Shown here piece after piece: positions 11,585 to 22,835 of a stretch of 64,000 bases of DNA. Below the pieces are notes generated by a model. It saw nothing but the letters and a program-made list of their open reading frames with translations, was not told the DNA's origin and made no database searches. Location: positions 694,844 to 758,843 of the forward strand of contig MU001507.1 in NCBI GenBank assembly GCA_010093485.1. Reading direction: 5' to 3'. The stretch comes from Karstenula rhodostoma CBS 690.94. Its lineage: Eukaryota > Ascomycota > Dothideomycetes > Pleosporales > Didymosphaeriaceae. Position 1 is the first letter of the stretch. Each line of letters starts with the position of its first letter. The position numbers and the translations under genes were made by a program.

Positions 11585-12220
11585 GATTCCACCACGATAC
11601 CGGACGGCTGGAAACATATCATCGAACTGGTCGGGCCATACCCTCAGTTGGATGTGCACCAGGTACGCTGCCTAGCAGAGACTTGTTGATATCTGATAAA
11701 GTCATTACCACGTCACCTAGCGCGGAAACACTAGACAAGCCATGCACATGACCATGTCTCCAAGAACAACGCGATGCGATTGTTTACCCGCAACTTCATT
11801 TTTGAAGATGCAGAAGTCTTGCGCCGGGTCCTTCCTGGTACTAGAAAACACGAGTGGACCGGGTTCGCCAGCATCAGCCATCGTGTCCAACTCTGTGCAT
11901 TGAGTAGGGAGTTGGAGCAGGTGATGCTCTGCTCTTTCGAGAGACTGTACAGTCGAAGCAGCGGCTCTGGGGAGGATGGAAACGGCTTTCTGATGATGGG
12001 TATCGTGTACGATGCTGTGCGCGAGAAGATTAATGCCGACTTCAAAGACCGTCCGGCGTTCGACTGGGTACCGGGTTACATCGAGGAGAAAAGGGTTACG
12101 GGAAAGCAGAAGAGGAAGATCGAGGAGTGTATTTATATGGGCTTGTTAGATGGTATACCTGGTATGTCGAAGAGGGTGAATCTCAAGAGAGCTATGCGCA
12201 AGGTGTATCCCGATGTGTAG
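11585..12220 (+). CDS. Hypothetical protein, 5' end unresolved
   Basis: I do not recognise the family. A 3' exon (11735-12220) reads continuously through RNFIFEDAEVLRR, FASISHRVQLCALSRELEQ and a lysine-rich tail to TAG. An upstream piece, 11585-11662 (IPDGWKHIIELVGPYPQLD), joins it in phase over a GTACGC...CACTAG intron and is preceded by a TAG that could be another acceptor (CACCTAG). Together they give 188 codons before the stop. No start codon could be fixed: the ATG at 11774 lies inside the coding-like stretch and the upstream exon has none. Composition is ordinary, without signal peptide or membrane segment. The start given here is only the edge of what I can support. Confidence 0.45.
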
Positions 12221-13777
12221 TCGTTCGCAGCGGACGGGTACCACGATACCTTACTCATCGAAGAGAGCGTCCGCGGCCATGGTCAGCGGTAGACCGCCGC
12301 GATCATCTTCCCAAGCCTGCCTGCCTTTCGAAGGTCCACCATCTCCAACGGTCAGAACCCTCAGCTAACGGCGTTCAAGGCAGCAAAACACACCTCACCT
12401 TTCACCTCTCACCTCTCACTTGCCTCAAATGAAATCCCGTCCCCACTATTCAACCATTCACTTTTTTGCAATCCCTATATATACCACTGCCGTAGAGTTT
12501 AAATCATCAATTGAATTGATCCGCATCGGGTCGGTTTCCAGCGTCCCTCGTTGGCGCAGTGGGTGGAGCTCCCATACGGAAATCGAACGGGACCGGCAAC
12601 AAGGGATACCATTCCTGGGTTTCACTCCTGGGCGTGTTGCTGGGGCTTCCGAATTACTAAGGGAGCTGGGGTATCAGATGCGGTGTGCGGGGCTGGCAGT
12701 TCGAGTTGCGAGAGCGGCGATTGATTAAAAAGTGCTTCTCTTTTTGCTGTTTGGTAGGGGGGTTTGGGCGTGGGTCTTTTGGCGTTTGGTGTTTTTGGAA
12801 GTGAAGGCACTAGGCAGCTCTGATGTTATGTCTACGCTGCTTCTCTTTCGCAGCTTTTTGTCGTTGATGATTAACAGCACACCTAGTACCTATAGTAATG
12901 TTCAGCAACGCGAATAGATTAAGCTCGTTCAAAATGAGTTGCACTGGCTACGACGTAAGAAAAATGATACTTCTGATATTGTTTTGGCAGCGGTGAAGTT
13001 GCCTACACCTTCGGGTCGCCCCCGCTGGGTTGAACCTTTCTGTAGGGTGGTGGGAGCTGCGATACCATGCCCACAGGAATCATGAGGACTGTAATTTGAA
13101 GCGGCTTTGCAGCATAAGTTCCGTAAAGGGAGGACTGACATTTACAGATGATAAACTGGGTTGTGCTTCCTACACTATCTACTCGAAAATACGTCAGTGC
13201 TCCACATGTGAGTGCGATGTCCGATACTCGGAGGTGATGCAGCATCAGGACACAACCAGGATGGAGATACGATTCAAACTATTCCTGAAGACTTTAACGG
13301 CGTGTCAGCAGCTCCAGCTTAGATATCAGCCTCGAGTCCAAGGCTGCAACATGAGGAGCTCCGCGGCGTGGCATGTGGTGATCTGCAGCTGCCCGAAAGT
13401 AGCGAGAGCTCGGACCAACCGCGGCCAACACCCTCTTCCTTGCCATGGGACGTCATCCAAACATTCTCGCTGCCTGCCCACACTGCGCTGCTCTACCTTC
13501 TCCGACGTGACACGTACGAGCTCAGTACTTTGGCTTTCCTGCAGCACGCCTCGCCGCCCACCGACCGCCCGTTCCGCCCCAACATCACCCCGCGCATCGG
13601 CCCCGAGCTAGTTTTCAGCGCCTAGCCTCACAACATCCACCACACGACAGACGCCAAATTGCGACCTTGCACGCCGCCGTTTACCCCCGCGTTTCCAGGC
13701 ACCCCCGACGCCCTCACGTCTTTTAGAAATTTGCGTAGCCACCACGCCGGTGACACGCCGCACAGAGATCTATCGAT
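12221..13777. other. Intergenic region
   Basis: About 1.55 kb between the hypothetical gene and the cornichon gene. No gene is supported. The last ~300 bases include a pyrimidine-rich stretch likely to be the cornichon leader. Confidence 0.45.
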
Positions 13778-14439
13778 ATGTCCGGCGAAGCATGGTTGTA
13801 CCTGTTGGCGGTGCTGATAAACGCCGTCAACCTCTTCCTTCAGGTCTTCTTCACGATTATGTACAGTGATTTGGAATGGTGAGTGCCACCTTGCCCTCCG
13901 CCAGTCATCCGCCGCGAACTCTTTGACATGCCGCTTCCCGCGTATTATCACGCACATGCTAATTTTGCGCCAGCGACTACATCAACCCGATCGACCTTTG
14001 CAACCGCCTCAACACCTACATCATCCCCGAAGCCGCCGTCCACGCTTTCCTGACCTTCCTCTTCCTTATCAATGGATACTGGGTTGCCCTGGTTTTGAAC
14101 CTGCCTCTGCTGGCCTGGAACGGCAAGAAGTACGCTAGACATACAACCGCGCGAGGCAGTATACTGACTGGAGTAGGATCTTTGAGAACCAGCATCTCTT
14201 GGACGCGACCGAGATCTTCAGGAAGCTTAACGTGCACAAGAAGGTCGGTAGTGCCATCGAGTTCGCGCGTAGGGCAGCGCTGCAAATCAGCCCCACATGT
14301 CCCCGCCTACGAATTGCCAACGTGTTCAGCTGCTAACTAGACTCAGGAATCGTTCATCAAGCTGGGTTTCCACTTGGTCATGTTCTTCTTCTACCTGTAC
14401 AGCATGATTGTTGCCCTCATCCGCGACGAAACGCACTAG
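13778..14439 (+). CDS. ERV14: Cornichon-family ER cargo receptor Erv14
   Basis: COPII cargo adaptor that loads membrane proteins into ER-to-Golgi vesicles. Four exons (13778-13878, 13974-14129, 14177-14243, 14347-14439) give 138 aa, the same length as yeast Erv14. Hallmarks are the N-terminal helix [20 protein letters not shown], the cytosolic cornichon motif [13 protein letters not shown], the [25 protein letters not shown] segment (one intron inside) and a C-terminal hydrophobic helix ending in RDETH. All junctions are GT-AG and phase-consistent. Confidence 0.95.
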
Positions 14440-15118
14440 AAGTTCCCGAATCTGACATCGGAGGGACGCAACAAAGGGCGCATTTGGTGAATCTCTGAAT
14501 ACCGATCCTCTGAGTCGAGTTGGGCAACATAATACCGGACGAAGCTGGGATGGCCGCGGTGCAGGGGAACTCGGCTAGGCGGGAAAGGACCTGTGGGGTA
14601 GCGGGGTTGTCGATATACCATTCTGATTACTGGCGCAAGCTTCTAGAGGTACTGTAGGAAGGGTGGGGGATAGGTGGGATTGTGTATGGTATGCTTGCTA
14701 GGCGTATAGAGCCTCACGTTCTTATGGACCATGATAGCGTGCATTTGTTGTAAATGAAAATGTTCGAATTGGAAAGTCTGGCGACTCTTGAGCTGACATG
14801 TAGCATGGTTCAGCATTCAACCAATGTGACCACTATGTTGAACATGAACAGATCGCATGCCTCTCTGTAGCCTAGTTCCGTCGACGTACGAATAGGCCCG
14901 ATAGACTCTCAACTCGATTCTCGATCATCAATTCATTGGTAGGTCCGAATCCTCAATTCTGTCAGGCCGTCCGTTGGATAGTTCATGCTTGGCACAGTCG
15001 GTCCGTGCGCAACATTTCTCGAACCGCCATCATCTGTGGAATATACACCACAAAATCAGACACCTCTTGACACGCCCTCGCGCTCTCCCCCCTCCCACTT
15101 CGCATCCGCGACTCTTCC
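14440..15118. other. Intergenic region
   Basis: Holds the 3' end of the cornichon transcript and the promoter of the splicing-factor gene. No other feature is seen. Confidence 0.45.
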
Positions 15119-16544
15119 ATGGCAGGATACGGCAAAGGCGCGGGCCGCGTGCCCACCGGCTTTGCGGCTGAAACGTTCATCAGTGAATCGAGCTTCAGAG
15201 AAGGCCACCGCGCACTCGAACCCGGCGCAAATGGGAAGAAGCGGAAGAGAGAGAATAAAGGCGACCTAAGCGTGGTTTCAGGCGCCGGAGCGTACAAGGG
15301 CCCTTGGGCAAGATACGAGGAGGAGCGGCCGGATGCGGCTTCCGATGAGGAATTCGGCAGCGATGAGGAGGTGGAGATTGTATATGAGGAGGACGAGCTG
15401 GAAGACAACCCTACGGCGCCAACGAAGAAGCTGGCAGGCACAGACTATGCGGACACCGAAGCTGCGAGCGAGACGAGCGAGTTCGTTGGCAGCCAGCAGT
15501 ACGATTACCAGGGCAGGACGTACATGCATGTGCCGAATGGTAGGTCCCTCTCCTTCATGGTTTTTGCGCTTTACTAACCGCAATGTAGACCTTGACATCA
15601 AATTGACCGGCGAGCGCGACGACGCCAAGAACTTCCACCCGAAGAAACTCATCCACACGTACAAATACCACACCAAGTCTATTACGCAAGTCCGCTTCTT
15701 CCCCGGCAGCGGCCACCTGCTTCTCTCCGCCTCGGCCGACTCCAAGATCGCACTGTGGGATACATACCATCAGCGAGAGCTTTTGCGGACGTTTTCTGGG
15801 CATACCAAGTCTGTCAACGATATCGACTTCAACCCCAGCGGGACACAGTTCGTCTCGGCGAGTTATGATCGCTATATGAAGCTGTGGGACACTGAGACTG
15901 GAAAATGTCTTAATAAGTTCACTAGCGGGAAGACGCCTCATGTGGTACGCATCAACCCGAGTTCGCCGCATGAATTCTTGGCAGGAATGGCGGACAAGAA
16001 GATCCTTCAGTACGATACCAGGAGTGGAGAGATGGTGCAAGAGTACGACCACCACTTGGGTCCGGTCAATACCATCACCTTCTGCGACGAGGACCGACGT
16101 TTTGTCACCACATCCGACGACAAGTCCCTCCGCGCGTGGGAATACGGCATTCCCGTACCGATCAAATTCATCGCCGAACCCTACATGTTCTCCATGGTCC
16201 GCTCGTCCGCCCATCCCTCAGGAAAATACATCGCCTTCCAGTCCTCCGACAACCAGATCACCGTCTATTCCTCCACAGACAAATTCCGCCAGAACCGCAA
16301 GAAGAGCTACCGCGGGCACAACGTGGCGGGCTACGCACCGGACGTCGCCATCAGTCCCGACGGACAGCTCATCAGCTCTGGCGACAGCGGAGGCTACGTC
16401 TGCTTCTGGGACTGGAAGACGTGCAAGATGTGGCACAAAATCCAGGCGAGCGATGCGCCCGTCTTGGCGGTGCAGTGGCACCCGCGGGAGACGTCCAAGG
16501 TTATCACGGGTGATCTCAACGGCGTGCTCAAGTACTGGGATTAG
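15119..16544 (+). CDS. PRP17: Pre-mRNA splicing factor Prp17/Cdc40 (WD40)
   Basis: Spliceosomal WD40 protein acting at the second catalytic step. Two exons, 15119-15539 and 15589-16544, encode 458 aa. The N-terminal ~150 residues are charged, with an acidic stretch and the conserved YQGRTYMHVPNDLDI block that the intron interrupts. A WD40 propeller follows: FFPGSGHLLLSASADSKIALWD, FSGHTKSVNDIDFNPSGTQFVSAS, ISPDGQLISSGDSGGYVCFWDW and a final GDLNGVLKYWD. The family is highly conserved and the identification is firm. The start sits eight residues before the conserved GRVPTGFAAETFIS segment. Confidence 0.94.
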
Positions 16545-17997
16545 AGAATACGGGCGCCGCGAGCCGCGAGCCGCGGGAAGGCGGAGGCGGGCAGGCAGGC
16601 AGGCAGGCAGGCGGAAGTTTCAGGGGAAAGGAAGGAGCATTTTAGCGTTGGTGGAATGATACCCATGCTTGTTCACCAGACGCAGCATTGCGTCGATTGA
16701 GGGCCTGCCGCTTCTTTCTTGTCTTGGCCACTGTGTGAGGTATGCCTCCCTGAACGGATCCGGAGTGGGCGATTAACCGTGCTGATTCACCGGCGCATCG
16801 ACTCACCAACACCCCAACAAACAGTCATTCCATCTGCGCGATTGCGCATGCGACGAGGTAACTCACTTGCCACCGAAGCTCACGCCCACAATGGTTCTGC
16901 ACGGCGGGCGTCAGCACGAACCCGCTTGGCCGGGCGGCCCATCTCGTGTCGCCTCGCAGGCCCCCCGCCATAGCTTGCAGCCTTGCGGTATCCACCCCGC
17001 GCCCTACGCCTCCGCCTCCGCCCTCCTTGCACCCAGAAACTCGGCGCTTTTGCCAGTGTAATCGCTACTTTGACTCTTTTTTTGTTTGCTTCTTTCCCGT
17101 CTTTCCCAGCCTCTTCCACATGTTTCCTTCCGGCTTTGCGGACCGCGATATCGAGTGGCATCTAGCGCAGGCAGCAGAGCAGAGCAGGCGTGGGGGCGCT
17201 TGCCCGTCTCTGGAAACCCGGTGACTTGACAATTCACCACACTGGATGCAGCAGTCCTCCAATGCTGAAGCCTGGCCAACGGGCTGAGGCGTCGTCCGCT
17301 TGGGTGCCCCCAGGGCTGTCCCGCGCCTTTCCACTGGTCGTTGCCTGCGGTGCCTGGCAGCTTTCCACAGTCATCGCAGCGTGCGTCGCGGCTCCGTCCT
17401 CGACCGAACATGTTCCCTCGGTGAACGCTTGCGTGCGCTGTGACTCTTCCCTCACGCCGGCCGGCCGTCTGCTCGCCGCTTCTGGCGCTCCTGCGCCCTA
17501 GGATGCCTGTCGTCCCTTGCCGTTTCTGCCTGTCTTCCTGACCGGCGCGGGTATAGCCACGATGAATCACTCACGTTTGCGCGCAAATGGGGTGGATTGC
17601 CAACCTTGGACCCCAGGCACCTACGTCTGCTCGTAGGAGGTCTCCGACGGTGACGGAAGGAGGACTGCTAGTCCACGCGTGAGGCCTCTCCCTGTTACCG
17701 GCCTCAGGCGCCTGCCTGCTGTATAAATCTTCCTGTTGGATATGTTCGTCGGAGCTTTCTTCCTTTCACCCCATCTTGTCTTCCAAGAGCCTGTCTTCCT
17801 GCCACATTGTCCAATATCGTCGAGTCAAGCCAATCTCAGCTTCAGTCTACCATCTCATCATCCACCCTTCGATTGCTATTCACCACACCACTGCACGGAC
17901 AACGTCCCGTATAGCATCGCTACCTGCTCCCACAAAGACAACCCCTCACCGATCACCGACCACACCTCAAGGCTCCCTCACGCCTCCCACACCCACA
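16545..17997. other. Intergenic region with a GGCA tandem and a long leader
   Basis: About 1.45 kb. A (GGCA)5 microsatellite lies at about 16590-16613, just after the Prp17 stop. Pyrimidine-rich DNA surrounds 17050-17130. From the TATA element at 17722 onward the sequence is probably the leader of the small Ser/Asn-rich gene. Confidence 0.5.
17722..17728 (+). promoter_or_regulatory. TATA box candidate
   Basis: TATAAAT about 270 bp before the ATG of the Ser/Asn-rich gene, implying a leader of roughly 240 nt that is C/T-rich and A-rich near the start codon. Confidence 0.4.
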
Positions 17998-18303
17998 ATG
18001 ACCTCCAACGCCTCCTACTCATACGGCGCCTCCTACGCCCAGGACAAGACCTACGCCTCGCGCTCCTCATCCCCCCGCTCCACAACGTCGAGTAAGTCAC
18101 CAGTCACGGTCCAGGCTATACACCCTCTGACTTCATCAGCGAATTCGTCAACAAGCTCATCAAGCCTCTACGCCCACCGCGGCCACTCCACCCGCAACAA
18201 CCGCTACGGCAGCAAACCCAACGGGCCAGTCGTCCACAATGGCGGCGGGCAGTCCAACGGCCCGAACAGCACGTCCGCTGGGAACTCGGGGTACTACCAG
18301 TAG
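17998..18303 (+). CDS. Small Ser/Asn/Tyr-rich protein, unknown function
   Basis: I do not recognise this gene. Two exons, 17998-18091 and 18140-18303, are joined by a 49-nt intron with a strong GTAAGT donor and a CTGAC branch motif 12 nt before CAG. They give an 85-aa protein. It is low complexity: a Tyr/Ser/Ala start (SNASYSYGASYAQDKTYAS), a serine run, and a Gly/Asn-rich tail ending GYYQ. No signal peptide, membrane helix or Cys is present, so it is probably disordered. If the intron is not spliced, the frame also stays open through it and gives a longer protein. An upstream TATA element supports transcription. Confidence 0.5.
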   Translation: MTSNASYSYGASYAQDKTYASRSSSPRSTTSSKSPVTVQAIHPLTSSANSSTSSSSLYAHRGHSTRNNRYGSKPNGPVVHNGGGQSNGPNSTSAGNSGYYQ

Positions 18304-20212
18304 ACGGCGCCGGGGTGGAAGGATCTTTATTATTCCCTCCTTGTCGCGACTCAGTCGTGAGCGAGGAGGGAAGCGTGGCTGTCTTTGATAGATAGCTGGG
18401 ATGGCAATTTCCGCTGCTTTGGCATGTTTTGGCGTTTGTTTGCATCGGTTGGGTAATGGGTCAGACGGCCGCTTGCTTCAGTGCTACGGCTGGGCTGGGA
18501 TCAGACTGCTCTGCTTTCTATCCCTGGGGAAGATTACTAGGCTCTGGCGTTGCTGCTCTTCTTTTTTTACGCGTTTTGCTTTTCTGCTTGTTTGGTTTCT
18601 GCTGGCGCACATGTGGGTTGAGTCCTTCTCCGCGACGAAGTTGTACTCCTCATCAGGCGCTGGATTGTATCACTTCACTTTTACTTTATATAGGCGGTAC
18701 CGGAGTCCTGGATAGACCATACTGCATAGCGTAGCGTAACGTAGTTTAGATAGATTATACACGGGTCATTACACAATTTTCCACATGCACGCGCAATCTC
18801 GAACTCGATATGAAATTCTCGCCACCGCACTGCACGCCTCGAGGTGAGGTGCAGTCCCGCAGGATGCACCGCCGTCTCGCACATCGCCACCCGATTGGCC
18901 AACCCACCAACCCCCCGCAAAAACGGCTTCCCACACGTAGCCCTATGCAGGCACCGTCCGTACCCTGCAGCAGCAAACGACTTCCAGGCTACACGGCAGC
19001 GAACTACATGCGATGAACTACAGCCCTACGGCGGGCGGAGACACCTACGCGTCCAACCAGGCATCTAAATACCGTAGGTAGACACGTGCACTCCGTCGCT
19101 TTACAGAATGCGCGGGAAGTGGCAGCCTGGGTTGTAGTTTGCGCGCAGGCAACTGCGGGTTGTCGTACGCTCTGGTGGGTGCTGACGGTGGTGTGGAGGA
19201 GAGGAGGTGGACAGAGCACATTTGTGCTTTGCGATGTTGTGGTGGTGGGGGCGCGAGGTGCGGAGGCTGAGCGAGCGCGGGGGGCATTTGGGTCGGAGCT
19301 CGGGGTTGGTTGGTGCTACACTCACTACGGAGAAGATGCTGCTGCGGAGCTTCGTGCAACTTTAAGTACCTGGTTGGGTTGGAGGGGTGGTGTTGGGCTG
19401 GGCTGGGGTGGTGCCTGAGGCGCGGTGAGCGCACACGGGCAGGCGTGATCGAGGTTGAGAGAAACGAAGTGCTGGGATGGAGTCTGGACTAGGTTATGTG
19501 GAACGCTTGAGAGAGTGGGTTTGGGTACGTTGGTTGGTGTTATCGAGGTTGTCGGGGCTAAGACGGGTTTTTCCAATTGAAATTATCTACCATGGGTATG
19601 AAACCCTTAACTGTAGGACGTAACGGTTTAGGATGCGCTCTTGTTAGGAATACCTTAACGGCTAAAATGTGGTTTGTATTCCTACTCAATATTTCTCTCG
19701 CAGAATTTCCATATTCCTGTCTACCCCTGTATCTAATCCCCTTCCACACCGCTTAACGCTAGTCCTCACCACCTATTTCCTTCCTTCCTGCGTATTCTGG
19801 GTTGCTATGGCCACTTTGGTTATCGGGAGAAACGAATATGTCGACCCCCACAGAGTTCCTGTATTGCGTTTTGCCGCGGCTTGCAGAAGCGCGCGAAGAG
19901 TCAACAATTGACAACTATGTCGAACACCCACCTAATTTTGTCCTTGCAATGTTTCCCGCATCTTCGGTGTTGCGATTCGAAATTGGTTTGACATGAAAGT
20001 TGCGAAGCCTTCTGTTCTAGGGCAATCCTTCACTGGCTCATGGGTTAAGAATTGTTTTGACAAACTGAAGCGCGGGTTATACGCCTGCCGTGTAGGTATT
20101 CATCCCTCTTCCGATCGCACGGCTGTGCTACCTCCAAGCGACCAGTAATCTCGTTTCCGAGGCAGGTACCGTGGAACTGGATAGCTTGCCCAACGACATT
20201 CTTTTCAATTTC
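18304..20212. other. Gene-poor region with strong G/T strand bias
   Basis: About 1.9 kb with no supported gene. Between roughly 19130 and 19420 the plus strand is strikingly G- and T-rich and includes a four-tract G-run array. Unrelated AT-richer sequence follows up to the poly(A) run at 20213. Confidence 0.5.
19384..19408 (+). other. Potential G-quadruplex motif
   Basis: Four G-runs of 4, 3, 3 and 4 separated by loops of 7, 2 and 2 nt, fitting the usual G3+N1-7 pattern on the plus strand. Confidence 0.6.
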
Positions 20213-20237
20213 CAAAAAAAAAAAAAAAAAAAAAAAA
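20213..20237 (+). repeat. Poly(A) tract
   Basis: Uninterrupted run of about 25 A directly before the truncated transporter coding sequence. It may be a simple repeat or mark the 3' end of a retroposed insertion. Confidence 0.7.
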
Positions 20238-20834
20238 GATCATTGAGATCGTCATCATCTATGTGTTACTTACGGTCGTGTATCCCTTCGCGAGGTACAA
20301 GATCAATCCGGGACCGATCGCCCGCATCACAGCTGGCTTCTTCTGCGGCACGCTGGCTATTGCGTGGGCCGCCATTGTCCAGCCCATCATCTACGACGTT
20401 GGGCCTTGTAATTCGTACGCCCTTCTTTGCGACGCTTCTGAAGATGGCACGATCCCAAAATGCGTATACGTCATGCTGCAGCTCCCGGCGTACTTTCTCT
20501 TTGCGTTGTCGGAAGCGCTGTTCGCTATCGCGGCAAGTGAATATGCTTATACCGAGGCACCGAAGTGTATGAAGCCTTTAGTCGCAGAACTGAACTTGTT
20601 CATGGTAGCGATCGCGTATGTTCTGGGCATTCCTGTCAGTCGGGCTGCGCTGAATCCACATTTGACGATAAGTACGTACTTCATCGCCTTTCATCATTTT
20701 CCCGACTGACTTGCGTGGTGTATGGATGTCTTGCTGAGTTCTACTTTCTGACCACGCTACTAACATCGCTATTGTTTGGAAAATGTGATAAGCTGGAGGA
20801 CAGGCTCTTCCAGTTGGATGCCGAGTACATATAG
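20238..20834 (+). pseudogene. C-terminal fragment of a POT/PTR2 peptide transporter
   Basis: The frame opens directly after the poly(A) tract and reads IVIIYVLLTVVYPFARYKIN, then ITAGFFCGTLAIAWAAIVQ and a long hydrophobic stretch up to LNPHLTI. This matches the C-terminal helices of proton-coupled oligopeptide transporters of the PTR2 type, whose full length is about 550-600 aa. The first two thirds are absent: upstream DNA shows no matching exons. The intron after LTI has a good donor (GTACGT) but no acceptor AG at the expected place before VVYGCLAEFYF; TTGCGTGG stands where an acceptor would be. The remnant ends at TAG at 20834. Truncation plus the missing acceptor point to a relic. Confidence 0.75.
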
Positions 20835-21566
20835 GTTTGGCGCAGTATCCGGAGGCCTGATACCTAGGTAAGTTTGTGAGACAGATTTGTAGGATTCGTC
20901 TGGCTAGTTTAACGGTTGTGATTCGAAGAACGCGACATCTGGACGTATTCGGCGAGAGGACTAAAGAGTGGATCTGCATGGGTTCAGGCTTTTGGAACAT
21001 TGAACGATAAACTCCAGGTTGGTATACCCCGGAGGGACCCAATCATCTAACTCCCTCAGCCTCGTCTCGCGTTTTCCCACCAATCAAATACGTGACGTCA
21101 CGTGCCGTATTAGCGTCCCACTTGGGTTTGTTTTCACTCGGGCGACTTGGCAGAGCTGCTCTCCACGCACGTTTTGGCTAGGGGCCAAAAGTTGTCATCT
21201 CACATAAGCGTGCAACAGAGCTAGATCCAACCTCAACTGCTTTTACTGAATACGGCCACGTAGCCTCCTTGATGAGGACCCTCCTGGCCTAGAATGAGGC
21301 TGTGAGAACCGATGTCAAGGATCAGAGAGCTTCCATTGGTTGATCAAACGTTGAAAGAGTGGAAAGTGGGACGGTAAGCTGGATGAGACGTGCAGTCGAA
21401 GCTGCCCGATACAGAAGCATTTCCATGGATAACTACTTCAAACAACCTGGCAATCTAGGCGTCCTGTTTGTATATAAATTGAACACTCCACACATGCTGA
21501 CTTGGACCGATAAACTTGACACCACATTTGAATCTCTCTTGACATTAAGGGAGCAAGTTATCTACC
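20835..21566. other. Intergenic region with a promoter
   Basis: Upstream region of the glycosyltransferase gene; it carries the TATA element at 21471 and nothing else I can support. Confidence 0.45.
21471..21479 (+). promoter_or_regulatory. TATA box candidate
   Basis: TATATAAAT lies 96 bp before the start codon of the glycosyltransferase gene at 21567. Confidence 0.5.
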
Positions 21567-22769
21567 ATGACGGGCTCAGCAATACCTATCCCAGCAGAGT
21601 TTGCTTCCAAACTTCGCTTTGTCCCAGCCAAGGATTCGCGAACCGATGCCGAAATCATTGCCGCCCTCAACGAACATGTGCCAGTCACTTCCGAGAAGAA
21701 TATCTGGACGTATTGGCATGCAGGTATTGATGCCATACCTTCGTGGAACAAACGTACAATATGCGATTGGGTTCGTCTGCACGGTTCTGAATGGACTGTT
21801 CGCGTCCTCAACACTGTCCCGGGCCATCCAAACCATGCACTGAACTGGATCGAACCCGACCAGTTACCGGAAACCTTCGCGAAAGGAACTATGATCGGAC
21901 CCTATGTAGGACCGCATTCCGCTGACTTCCTGCGTGCCGCGGCGATATACAAATATGGAGGTGCGTGGCTGGATGTTAGCTGTATCCTCTTCCGCAGCCT
22001 TGACAAGATATGCTGGGACCAGCTTGCCGACGAGAATTCTCCTTTTACGATCGGCGCCAGTATTCAATTCGATAGGTTAATGGCAAATGCTTTCATAGCT
22101 GCACGAAAAGGCGACCCTTTCATCAAAGCATGGCACGACCTCTTCATGCACCTGTGGAAGGGCCAGAACGACTGGGCCGGCATCGTCAACTCGCCACTCA
22201 TCATGTCCTTCCTACAAAACCTCAATTTCAGCCATTCCGAGGCAGCTGGATTCCGCTGGAAGTTCACCGTCGATTCTGTCACTGTCCTAGGTTACATCGG
22301 CCAAGTCCTGTCATGGTGTCGGCTGGCCAGTCTTCAAGAACCCAATGGAGGCTTTAACGGCGTGGACTACTACGCCAAACATGTTCTGTGCTTCGATGCG
22401 CTCAATGAGATATGGGCCGGTGAGAAGACATTGGGGTTCGATGGCAATGACCTTCACAAAATGTTCACCACGCGCCTCGATGCAGACCCAGAGAGCGAAG
22501 ATTACAAGAAGGCGTACGAAGGGACGTGGAGACTGTTGACTGAGAGCAGCATGCAGAAAATCACGCATGGGAAGAATCTTACGACTGACATCCACTGTGG
22601 CGTGTTGCTGGACCAGCAGGAGGGTAGTGATTGCGCGCCAGGCACGTTTGGCGAGCTGTTGAGGTATGGCAGGGTCCATTTTGAGCAGACGCGAGAGAAT
22701 ATTGACTATCGGGATGCGAATAAAGTGGATGATGAGAAGGTGATCCACAAGGGGCTGCTGGAAGAATAA
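21567..22769 (+). CDS. Capsular-polysaccharide-synthesis-type glycosyltransferase
   Basis: Intronless gene of 400 aa resembling the Caps_synth family of fungal and bacterial glycosyltransferases, related to the GT32 fold. Visible family features are NIWTYWHAGIDAIPSWN near residue 45, the acceptor/nucleotide-sugar region SADFLRAAAIYKYGGAWLDVS, in which the usual DxD is represented by LDVS, and a later WKFTVDSVTVLGYIG segment. No signal peptide or membrane anchor is obvious, which is unusual for a Golgi enzyme, so a cytosolic or peripheral location is possible. Sugar donor and acceptor are unknown. It converges on the RGG/coiled-coil gene with a 66-bp gap. Confidence 0.8.
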   Translation: MTGSAIPIPAEFASKLRFVPAKDSRTDAEIIAALNEHVPVTSEKNIWTYWHAGIDAIPSWNKRTICDWVRLHGSEWTVRVLNTVPGHPNHALNWIEPDQLPETFAKGTMIGPYVGPHSADFLRAAAIYKYGGAWLDVSCILFRSLDKICWDQLADENSPFTIGASIQFDRLMANAFIAARKGDPFIKAWHDLFMHLWKGQNDWAGIVNSPLIMSFLQNLNFSHSEAAGFRWKFTVDSVTVLGYIGQVLSWCRLASLQEPNGGFNGVDYYAKHVLCFDALNEIWAGEKTLGFDGNDLHKMFTTRLDADPESEDYKKAYEGTWRLLTESSMQKITHGKNLTTDIHCGVLLDQQEGSDCAPGTFGELLRYGRVHFEQTRENIDYRDANKVDDEKVIHKGLLEE

Positions 22770-22835
22770 ATATGTACACGGAATGATGCGAACGTCGTTT
22801 CTATCTAGAAATGTTTGACCCAGGTTTATATGTCC

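Noticed and set aside
12540..12625. tRNA-like sequence with TTGGCGCAGTGG (perfect A-box style) and a CAT triplet
   Set aside because: The acceptor halves do not pair, the anticodon loop lacks U33, and the only B-box-like word (GGGTTTCACTCC) is poor, so no tRNA fold is possible.
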